DNA of 26,771 nucleotides from Folioceros fuciformis. Its lineage: Eukaryota > Anthocerotophyta > Anthocerotopsida > Anthocerotales. The notes under the pieces are model-generated. The model made no database searches. It saw nothing but the letters and a program-made list of their open reading frames with translations, and was not told the DNA's origin. The stretch is from positions 57,359 through 84,129 of the forward strand of contig JBNGIO010006141.1 in assembly GCA_049999805.1 (NCBI GenBank), in the 5' to 3' direction. Shown one piece after another: positions 11,471 to 20,995 of the stretch. Both the position numbers and the translations under genes were made by a program. Numbering within the stretch: position 1 is the first letter of the stretch; every line of letters starts with the position of its first letter.

Positions 11471-11743
11471 GAGTCCAGTTTGCACAGCAAGGAGCAAACT
11501 TGTAGCAGCGGCTGCGGGAACCATACTAAATCAGTGTCACCGGAACCTTCGCAGAGAAGACAATATAAGTACCTGCGAGGCACCACCCAACTTCTCGACT
11601 TGAGCTATAATATAGAAGGCCATCCAGCTTTTGACGACCAGGTGCCAAGCCCGCTGTTAGGAGAACCCAGGAGATCCTTCAGAAGAATCCCCCTGCCTCC
11701 ACCAATCGCCCATGACTCAAGGCCCACACCACCGCTTGAATAG
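11471..11743 (+). CDS. Doubtful exon-like ORF, function unknown
   Basis: Immediately right of the MITE-like element, a pyrimidine-rich CTGCTGTTGTTCAG could act as a 3' splice site at 11470. It is followed by a 90-codon open frame ending in TAG at 11741-11743. The predicted peptide is basic and Pro-rich toward its end (segments such as RRSFRRIPLPPP). I cannot find a 5' exon for it; any upstream part may have been separated by the insertion. An overlapping open frame exists on the opposite strand. It may be an orphan exon, a relic or chance. Confidence 0.2.
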   Translation, partial: ESSLHSKEQTCSSGCGNHTKSVSPEPSQRRQYKYLRGTTQLLDLSYNIEGHPAFDDQVPSPLLGEPRRSFRRIPLPPPIAHDSRPTPPLE

Positions 11744-12017
11744 CACCAGACTAGCTCCGTAGCTGCTGAGGAGATGATAGGATCGCACACAAAATACATA
11801 ACTACAATTTAGTGATTCGACCCTCACATCATGAAGCAGATGGACCTCTTCGAGACAGGGAAGATGGGACCTCCTGGATTTCGAATCTGTCATTCTTGCA
11901 TTTTTCCTTTCATGGCAAGTCTAGTGAATAAAATGTCCAACAATCCCGCGGATGGACCATGAAACAGATGGACACAAAGGGACGTCGACAGCAGGAATGT
12001 CCACAACACATAATTCA
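11744..12017. other. 3' flank of SBT-A
   Basis: This is the downstream side of the minus-strand protease gene. I see no gene, no clear polyadenylation hexamer on the minus strand and no strong repeat. Its only structure is A/T-rich runs around 11800-11815 and 12005-12030. Confidence 0.3.
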
Positions 12018-15000
12018 TCATAATAGAAAAGGCTTCACAACCAGGGGGCTCGTAACAAAATGAAACCCATCAGACCACTGCAGAGTGCCAAAGGAGTAGG
12101 TGCTGCCAGCTGAGGGAAGCTGCACCTGGAAGAAGACGCTGAAAGTAAGCTGTTGCCCTACAAACTGGAACTCCAGGGTCGAGGGGACAACAGTGACAGC
12201 AACGCCATAAGGTGCAGCCAAGGCTGCATTGTAAGTCACAACACCTTCAGGCCCTACGTTCGTCACAGTTCTCACGACAGTTTGGTTGCCCGGAAGCCAT
12301 GACACTGTGATGGAAGGATAGTTCAAGTTGAATCCTTGCAAGATGGTCGCAGGGCACACCAAACCTGCACAGATAGACACGATAAGACGGACGGCCACCA
12401 CATTAGGTCGTCTCCAGTGTTTCCCTGCCAGCCCAAAATCCAAAGCCAGCAATGTTTACTCTCTGCAGCGGCGAACACACAACTAAATGGGCTGTACCTG
12501 CACTGAGAGCACGAGTGGGCCAAAGACCGCAAGCGTAACTGACATAGTCGTCAAAAAAAGCGTCATAGACGAGTCCAGGCTCGAGGGCCCTGGCAGGGCT
12601 CACATGACCTGCTCCAAAGTCGAAGTACCCACCAGGGGCACCCGAAGGGTATGATGTAATGGTTTCGTTAACGGTGGTGCCTAGCAGGTAACTGTTGTCC
12701 ACCTGGTAAGCTGCAAGAAAGCAACATAATTCAGTTTCCTAAGGCACCAAGCTCTAGCCATGCCCCGGACCCCGAGGAGTACTGCTGTTCTCACAGTTGC
12801 AAACTCTCATTACCAGTGGTCATGATGGAGGATTTGATGGCTGCAGGACTCCAGTCTGGATGAACGACCTTGATCAAGGCTGCAATCCCTGCAACGTGAG
12901 GGGTGGACATCGATGTTCCTGAAAGGATGTTGAAGTTTACCTGCCTGAACGCAGTGTACCCATCTGCAGACCTTGGGGAGTAGGCTGCTAGGATGTCAAC
13001 TCCTGGAGCCGTGATATCAGGCTGCAACCATCCCCAAAACGGCCAACTCATTTCTGCAAACATCTGGATGCAGAGCAGCTTGGAAACAAGTTCCACACTC
13101 CTAATGGGGAAATCAAGACTGTGCAACCTCGCCAGGTACGGGTACCTTAAGGATGTCAGGATTGGCAACGCTGGGGCCCCTGGAAGAAAACGCTGCCACC
13201 TTGGGGGCAGGCTTGTAGTCAAAAACTGCCTGTGTAGGAAGGATTTTTGCAACCGGGCTCGCTGTAGACTGGACATAGGCATCAACGATTGCAGCAGCTG
13301 CAGAATCGATGACCGTAACTGGTAGACGAAATTGTTGAGACCCCAAAGGATTTCCCACATAAATCAGTCCAACTCCGCCAACCCTCTGCACCTCACCGAC
13401 AGCATTAATCGAAGTATTGTAGTTGCAAAGAACAATGGCATTGGCTGCACGGGCCGGATCCAAGCTGAAGTCCACGCAGAAACTGCACAAGGCGATGAGT
13501 CCCCCAAGTCAGTTGACCCGTAATTAAGCATTTACGACAAGGAGACAGACAGTTCAAGCTCCATGGGAATCACCTGGCCAGAGTGCTGTCAGTAGATGAG
13601 ACTGCAGCCTGCGAGCCGAATATGATCGGAACGAAGTTCCCGGATGAGAAACGGTTGAGTACCCATTTGCCCTGCAACACCCAACACAGATCCACTGAGT
13701 CCCTTCCAAAGGAACAATCCATTGAATCTATCCAGAATCCAGAGCAACTTCAACAAGCTGGAGCAGCGCATACTGGAACCAGAATGCCGTCTCCGAGGAG
13801 CACATTGGTCACAAATTCACGATCCGTGGTGGATGCACCAACTGTGAGGATCCAGGGAGAAGAATTGGAAACAGTGCTGTAACCAGGCCCGTCGTTTCCA
13901 CCGGCTGCCACCACCACAACCCCTTGCCTGACTGCGTGGAAAGAGCCCACGCCCACCCCATCTGCGAGCAGAGACTCTCCATCACTAGACGCAAGAGACA
14001 CAGATAGCACCTGCACTCCGTCAGCGATGGCGTCGTCGAAGGCTGCCAGGACATCTGCATCGAAGCATGCCCTAAGGGGATTCCAGCACGCTTTATAGAT
14101 GGCCAACCTGGCTCCTGGTGCACCACCTGTGACGGTGCCCTTCCCGATGGAGAACAAGCTCACAGCTGGCACTCTTCTGCCAGCAGCCACGGATGCGCAG
14201 TGGGAGCCGTGCCCGTCTATGTCTCGCGCAGAAAGAACGTCGTCTAGAGCACCCCATGCTGCCGCTGCTGCATAGTAGAAGCGAGCTCCAATCACCTTCC
14301 TGGAATGTGGAGGATCCAGAGCCTGTCACATGCTTCTGGTCGAGACAGCCTGGGCCAAAATCGTTCTGTTCGATGGACGCTGTATTGCAAAATCTACAAG
14401 CAGCTTACTTGTTGCAAACATCTGCTGCAAAGGAATCGCCGGGCACGCATGCTCCCCTCCAGGTCAGAGGAACTGGTGGCATGTCCAGGTCACTGAAACT
14501 GGGTGATTCTGGCCAGTAACCTGTCGTACAAGCAGGATATCCAAGCTCAAGGCATTGAGTGTCAACCTGGACCAAAACACGCAAAGCCTGCTGTGCTAGA
14601 ACACCCCCTCACGAATCCCGATGGCAACCCGTTACGGCCTGCATACCGTACCTGTGTCGATGACACCAATAACAACATCCGACTGGTTGACGAGAGCAGG
14701 GAATCCATATGAGTTTACAGTTACATTGCTGTTGACGCCAAGGAAGTCCCAGGAATGTGTGGTCTGGAGTTTGCGAGCCTGGCTGAGGAACACAGAGCGA
14801 ACCTTCCCCGACTCTGCAAAGACATATTATCCAAGCTAGTGCCCCAACTGCACAGAAGCCGATGCTAGAAAGACATGTTTGAAATTCTGCACATTAACAT
14901 TGCGTTTCCAGTACCTCTCAGAGCCTGCGCATGACGGGAGGTAAGCTTGGCAGCGAAGCCCTGGAAGGACCTGTGATAATGGTACAGGATCGCGTCCGGG

Positions 15001-15573
15001 ACAGCAGCAGTGCTGCAACACAACAGCACGATTCCAAGACTCTCAATCCAAGCAGTACAATGTTGCAGACGGTAGAAAAGCTGTGAACAAATAAAGCGCC
15101 TTCGAATCTGGATTCAATATAGAAGCAGTACTAGTTGGGCTGAATCTTACGAAAGGCAGAGAAGATGGCCCGGCAAGGGGCTTGCAAACACAGACTTGGC
15201 ACAAACCTTTCGAGAACAGATGCGAGCAGGTCATGGTGCTCGGAAACAACCTCCACATCATGCCTTCCGGACTTGGCTCCAATGTACACCACGTACACCT
15301 GCTAGTTGCCACAGGTCCCCAGTGCCGTACACCTCAACAAAGTGTGTGTGTGTGTGTACTGAATGTATGTATGTATCACGAATCTTGCAAGAGCAGGATT
15401 GGGCCGGCGCATCCTCCGGAATCCGAAGAACATGTACAGCACGGTGGCTCCGGATTGGATGCACAAACCTCGGTTGGAGCAGCCCCGGCCCCTTGGACGC
15501 GCAGCTCGTAGCGTCCGTGGGGGAATAGCAGAAGCAGGAAGATCGCCGTGAGGAGACTGGGGGAGCCAGCCAT
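12018..15573 (-). CDS. Subtilisin-like serine protease (plant SBT, S8 family), SBT-A
   Basis: Exons in transcript order: 15573-15469, 15298-15207, 15012-14915, 14813-14652, 14520-14409, 14299-13774, 13671-13574, 13482-13146, 13021-12814, 12710-12498, 12364-12018. All introns are GT-AG and all phases agree; 765 aa. Order: signal peptide ([16 protein letters not shown]), I9 prodomain with VYVVYIG and FAAKL, S8 domain with Asp151 (VIGVIDTG), His220 (DGHGSH), oxyanion Asn325 (GGNDGPG), PA insertion, Ser547 ([11 protein letters not shown]), then a fibronectin-III-like end. Length is normal for plant subtilases. The family's members are made as secreted precursors and usually act in the cell wall after prodomain removal; the substrate is unknown. 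The start ATG has G at -3 and +4. It lies directly downstream of its paralog SBT-B on the same strand. Asn sits in GGN rather than the usual AGN. Confidence 0.93.
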
Positions 15574-16505
15574 CGCACCAGTTTCCGCCTGCTCCAACCC
15601 AAGGCCGCATCGATGCAGGAGAAGCAAATGCGCGAAAGCGCAGGCCCCCGGGAGGTGCGCGGAGAGTGCGCAAATCCTCGTCTCAAAACGCTGCCAGACG
15701 CTATCCAGTCGAAGGGCAGCGACTGCGCTGCGTCGTCACAAATGCTCAGAATAGACATGGCGCCACCAGAAGGCGTGGAGGAAGGGAGGCGGAAACAGGC
15801 GCCGCTTGCCTCCTGCTCCCTCCCGTTGCTGCTCTTCCTGCTTCTGGTCCCGCAGACGCCGACGTCGGGGCGGGTCCGGACACAGGACTCGGGACACGGG
15901 GACTCGGGACCCCAGACGGGTCCACCATTCCCTGTCTCTTCCAAGCCGGCTTTCACTACCCACTATCCCTGTATGTGTGTACTGCACAGTATTGAAGAGT
16001 ATCGTGAATCAGGGCAGCACGCGGCTTGCGGGCAACGCAAGAGGGCAAGGAAATCTTGATGCAGGAAGTATGTTTCCTTCCGTTTCACGCATTACAAGTT
16101 TTGGAAACCATTTTCAAGGGATCGTCTGAGAATTAGGGCTACCATTGCATTGCAACTCATGTTCTACATGAGTAGGAGGCGATTAGGCCAGCCCGATCAG
16201 ACCAGCCAGCCAGCAAGAGTTCACAAAACTTTTCAAATGTGCAAAGAATGAAATACAGTTTGTTGTACAAGTGTGTGCGACACGAAGCATGAGCTGTTCA
16301 CAAACTCCACCATTCCATGAGAGAAAGTGGACGCACTTGCTACATTCTACACAAGCAAATCTCCCAGGGATTGGTAAAAGAATTGTGGGCTGTTAACCCC
16401 ACTTGTTTCTCAATTGCTACATACAAGAGAGTGAGGATGAGAGAATGAACAAGTTGAACCGATAGGGAGTGGAAGGCTGGAGATGGTACGGTACCTGGAG
16501 CTGAT
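15574..16505. other. Intergenic between the two subtilases: 5' flank of SBT-A, 3' flank of SBT-B
   Basis: The SBT-A-proximal half is GC-rich and carries a small direct repeat, GGACTCGGGAC at 15885 and 15900. Several long open frames overlap here on both strands, as expected of GC-rich DNA, but none has splice or domain support. I see no convincing TATA box upstream of SBT-A. The 16060-16505 half is less GC-rich, and I find no gene in it. Confidence 0.4.
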
Positions 16506-19500
16506 CTAGAAGGAGGCGGGAGTGACAGTCAAGGGACTGGCGACGTTATGGTATCCATCCGACCATATCAAGTATCCCCAGAAGGTGATGCCATCAGTTG
16601 CAGGAACTGGTGGTGTGAAAGTGACTGTGAAGGACAAAGTCTGTCCTACAAATTGGAAGGAGAGGGCAGGAGGATCAACTTGTACCAAAACGGAAGGGTC
16701 AAAGATGACAGTGGGCATGTAGGTGACAACTCCAATAGACCCCACATTCGTCACGCTTCTGGTCACTGTCACAGGGGTCACTAGATGAGATACCTTGATG
16801 GCTGGATAGTTGATATCATAGTGCGCCGTGGGAGCCACTGGACAGGTAGCAACATTATCTCCAGTGAAGAGGCGGAGCTCAGCGTCTGTGACGCCGAAGT
16901 TGCATATGAAATCAACGTAATCGCCAAAGTTGACATCGTATACGAGTCCCGGATCCAGAGCAGCAAGTGGGTACGCGTGGCCAGATCCGAAGTCCAGAGG
17001 GCCTCCTGAGGTGAGAGAAGGGTACGTTGTTATCGTCATGTTGAAATTGTCCACGCGGGTGGCTGCACAACACACACACACAAAGGCCGGTCCGGTCGTT
17101 AGGACTGAGAACGCTACTTCAACTCACAGACTGGAAGAGAGGAGGATTTTGTTGACATGGCTATGCTATGCTGCACAAGATAAGAAAACAAGGAGGTGGC
17201 GTGCCTGTTGTCATGATGGCGGACTTGATAGCTGCAGGACTCCATCCCGGGTGTGCAATCTTGATGAGAGCAGATATTGCAGTGATGTGAGGGCAGGCCA
17301 TAGATGTGCCGGATATAATATTCAGAGCCAGAGATCGACCTCCAGTTTCAAAAGCGTCTGCTTCGAGAGGAGAGAAAGCGGCCAGAATGGCTTGACCTGG
17401 AGCTGTGATGTCAGGCTGCACACCACACAGGAGTGCTGCATTAGATGAGGGCCCAGTACTAGGCTCATTGGAGGTAGCAGCCATGATTAGGCCCCTCGCC
17501 AAATTGACAGGTAACCTCCACAGACACACGAGCTTGGGGCATTCCATGAGCTGTGGTCTGCAGCGTGCCATACCTTGGGGATGTCGGGGTTACGAAGGCT
17601 GGGGCCTCGGGAGGAAAAGGCGGCGACTCGAGGTGCAGGTACTTGCCCGTAAGTTGGTGCAGTAGGCAGGATGACACCCACAGGAGTCCTGCAAAAGCCA
17701 TGGCACACCATGTCAGCCAGTGTAAACCACCTGGCCTGATTGACGGTCAGCCACCCAAGGTTGTTGCACTCAGCAACTCATGACAAGAGTGCGCAGAGAG
17801 CTTACGCTGTGTTCTGCAAGTACGGCAGCTGCAGGGCTTGGTTGGCGGCGTCGGTGGAGATGAATGTGGCAGGCCCGACAAACTCTCGTGGCGCGGTTGG
17901 AGTGCCCACGAGAATGATACCCAATCCACCGGCTTGTCGCACCTCATCCTCTGCACCCGACACTGTCGGATCATATTCGCACACCACGATTGCTCCTGTC
18001 ACAAGTTGAGGGTCCAGGCTGGAGGGGACGCAGAAACTGCGCCACACACAATCCAAACGCGTGTAACATCAATGACAGCCAGCCCAGCATACAACTTCCC
18101 ACTGCTTGCATGATTTGCATCCCACACACTGTTGAACGGTACACACACAAAGCTGCTGGTACAGTGCTTCCAGGTTTGACATAGTACTTGGCTTGATCTT
18201 GGGAGACTCCGACTATTGCTGCATTGGAACTCAGTACGATGGGAGCTTGACTCGAAAACTGGAAGGGGTTGAAGACCCAGCCTCCCTGGAACAATAGGGC
18301 ACAGAGTCCGAGGTCGAGAAGCAGCGATGTCAAATGGTTGTGAGAAAAGAGTCAGACCAGGTGAAGGGTCCTTGAACACCAACAGGAGATGAGGGAACGA
18401 CTGGCATGAAGGGACTTACGGGGATGATGCTGCCATCTCCGAGCTGCACATTGGTGACGTATTCACGATCCGTGGTGCTGGCAGCCACTGTGAAAATCCA
18501 AGGAGCAGTGTTGACCACCGTGCCGTAATCCGGGCCGCTGTTACCGGCCGAGGCGGACACCAGGACGTTGTTCTTGACGGCGTGGTAGGATCCAAAAGCG
18601 ATTCCGTCGTTGAGCAGGGAGACGTCCCCTTCCCCGTTGGAGTTCCCGATAGAGATGGAGATGATATCCACACCATCAGCGATGGCGTCGTCGAAACCCG
18701 CAAGTATGTCGGCGTCGGTGCAACCCGCAGGTGTGAAGCAGACCTTGTAGATGGCCAGTCTGGCCCCGCTCACACCCCCTGACACTACGCCCTCTCCGAT
18801 GCCGTACTGTGTCGCATCGTACCTGCCTCCTGCTACGGTGGATGCAGTGTGGGAACCGTGGCCGACAGTGTCTCTGGCAGACAGTATATCCTGCAGGGTC
18901 CCGCCTTGGGCCTGCACAGCTGCTAGTGCTCCCTGGTAGTAGTAGCGAGCGCCAATCACCTTGCTGCAATTTCCGGGACACGCACGCCACAGACATCGAT
19001 GATCCAATTGGGCTTCACCGAGGAATCAGCCTGGTATATTCAGCACACCAATGGAATGGCGACCAGTGGCAGTTTCCTTACTTGTTGCAAAGGGTGGCGG
19101 CAAATTGGTCGCCTGCAACGCACGCTCCCTTCCAGCGAAGAGGAACTGGTGGGAAATCCACGTCCTGGAAACTGGCAGATTCGGGCCAGTATCCTGCGAA
19201 CAGCGGCAACAAGCAGACAGCGTTCAGCTCCCGATCGCGAGCTCGTGATCGCAGCAGGCAACAGAATTGGTCAAGGACACAAATTTCCCAAAACCGCGCT
19301 CCATCACGAACAGTACCGGAGTCCAGCATCCCGATGATGGTATCGGTTTGCGAGGCCGGAGGGAAGTAGTAGGTGTCGTTTGTGCCTGGCACCAGAATGT
19401 CACTGCTGTCGAAGTTGAGGACGCGCAGAAAATTCCACGAATGACTCGTGTGCGGCTTGTGAATCAAGCTCTTGAACACACCCACAACCTTCTCTGACTC

Positions 19501-20107
19501 TGTATTCCATTTCACCAGGTTCCTGCATCCGGGTGAGATCTCGTATCGCAGGGCCGGGGTCGGGACTCAAGCAAACGATCCGGAGCTTGCCTTTGAGTTT
19601 TGCGACATGACTGAGGTCCAGTTTGGCAGCGAAGCCTCGGAACGTCCTGCGGTAGTGGTACAAGATTGACCCAGTCGCAGCCTCCACACTGCCAACACAA
19701 AACAGTCAACTTCACACTCGTCTTCACTCACACAGTCCAGATCGATCTCACGTTCCAGCGTCGGGATGAATGCACGCAGCTCCACCACCATACAACCAAC
19801 ACGTTCATGGACGCCGTTTCACGCAGCCTGCCGAGAACTAACCTTCCCAACACCGTCGCAAGAAGAGCAGTGTTCTCCAACACCGCGTCCAACTGGAAGC
19901 CCCCGGTGTTGTCTCCCAAGTGCACCACATACACCTGCACCGGGCATCAAACGGTGAGCCCACGCATCCCCACACCCACAGCAGACACCCACACGACTGC
20001 GGCATGATTCGGACCTCTGGAGCAGTATCGGCTGCAGAGATGGAGGACAAAGGAATCAGAAGCAGCAGCGCTAGGACGAAACATCCAGCCATCCTGTGGA
20101 TCGCCAT
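16506..20107 (-). CDS. Subtilisin-like serine protease (plant SBT, S8 family), SBT-B
   Basis: Exons in transcript order: 20107-20015, 19934-19843, 19688-19591, 19499-19317, 19193-19082, 18963-18420, 18285-18188, 18036-17806, 17688-17574, 17415-17205, 17062-16506; 777 aa, phases consistent. Signal peptide, I9 prodomain (VYVVHLG, GFAAKL), Asp154 (IIGMLDSG), His228 (GHGSH), oxyanion Asn in [10 protein letters not shown] domain, FSSRGPS, Ser560 (GTSMACPH) and fibronectin-III-like end are all present, so it should be a competent secreted protease. Exons 2, 3, 5 and 7 have the same lengths as in SBT-A (92, 98, 112, 98), marking a tandem duplication. Met6 (20092) has a better start context (AGGATGG) and aligns with the SBT-A start, so the true protein may be 772 aa. 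Intron 3 uses a GC donor; intron 10 probably does too. Confidence 0.92.
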
Positions 20108-20240
20108 GGATCGAATCCAGCCGACCCGTCTGCTCGAGACTCCGTCCTTCCTTCCTTCCGGCGGCGTCTCTGGCTGCTGCCCTCGCTTTGGGATGAGCAG
20201 ACACCAGATTCGCACACCCAGCCAGAACCCCTAGCCTCCT

Positions 20241-20250
20241 CTGTATAGTA
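20241..20250 (-). promoter_or_regulatory. Possible TATA element of SBT-B
   Basis: TACTATACAG on the minus strand lies about 135-145 bases before the SBT-B ATG, a reasonable distance for a core promoter with a short leader. Support is positional only. Confidence 0.25.
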
Positions 20251-20437
20251 AGCGGACGGATGTACGTGCAGAGGAGGAAGCATCGCTGTACCTTCGCGCC
20301 GAAACGGTCGCATCTTCGGTGCACTGTACCAGCACGGCGACTTGGGACGCGCTTTCTTGACTTTCAGAAAGGAGTAGCGACGAAGGCAAGCAGCCAGCTA
20401 TCCTATAACGAACGGCGGCAGAAAAAAGAGGAGAAGC

Positions 20438-20459
20438 AAAAAGTTTCAAAAAACTTTTT
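20438..20459. repeat. Short A/T inverted repeat
   Basis: AAAAAGTTT and AAACTTTTT pair perfectly around the four bases CAAA. It lies 16 bases from the larger palindrome. Confidence 0.6.
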
Positions 20460-20475
20460 GAATACATACCTAGCC

Positions 20476-20531
20476 GGAAATGGATACATATATCTATATA
20501 TGCGCATATATAGATATATATATCCATTTCC
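20476..20531. repeat. Near-perfect 56-bp palindrome
   Basis: Two 28-base arms (20476-20503 and 20504-20531) match at 27 of 28 positions with no loop. The outer ends are GGAAATGGATA and TATCCATTTCC, the interior alternates TA, and the centre is TGCGCA. Such sequence can extrude as a cruciform or fold into a hairpin RNA. I see no target-site duplication beside it, so a transposon origin is not supported. Confidence 0.9.
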
Positions 20532-20995
20532 TTCATCCCTCAAGGCGCTTGGAGCATGAAGTACATGTACATTTATCCGTCCACAGACTTGCGGCAGTGA
20601 GACCTCATGTTGTCCAAAAGCCAACACTCACTGTTAACAATGAGGCGGCAAGCCCTAGCGAGCGAGGCTCGGTACGCGTTAGATCGCACCCGCTGCACAT
20701 TGACTTCGTACATCAAAGTACATATTATCCCCCCACTTGCTCTCATCCCGTACAAACGTAGTCAGTCTCGAGAATCAATCTCAAGATTGGCTTGCCTGAC
20801 ATCTCCGAAATTTCCCAAAGAAATAAACCACAATCCATGCCAACTTGTCCACGGTTCGTCCGCTTTCTGGTCCACTTACTCCTGGTTGTGCGGGACAACC
20901 AGCGCCTACTTGCCTGCCTGCCCGCTTGCCCACGTTTCACTTAACCAAGAACTGCAGAGAGGCAAACGTCACGAGCCCGCTGGAGCGGGTGTGGG

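Larger units (their letters stand above)
20108..20995. other. Intergenic: 5' flank of SBT-B and 3' flank of the SNM1 gene
   Basis: No gene is visible. It contains the SBT-B leader with a GGAA-repeat tract on the minus strand (about 20146-20160), a TATA-like motif, a small A/T hairpin and the 56-bp palindrome listed separately. The part from 20560 to 20995 is mixed sequence with no structure I can support. Confidence 0.45.

Noticed and set aside
13750-14329. Several overlapping ORFs on both strands within SBT-A exon 6
   Set aside because: Shadows of the catalytic exon, whose frame carries the His and Asn motifs.
15258-15956. 232-codon minus-strand ORF crossing the SBT-A start
   Set aside because: It runs through intron 1 and the signal-peptide exon in the wrong frame. 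GC-rich DNA explains the missing stops, and no domain is seen.
20476-20531. Palindrome as a transposon with target duplication
   Set aside because: Flanks CTAGCC and TTCATC do not match, so no duplication is supported.
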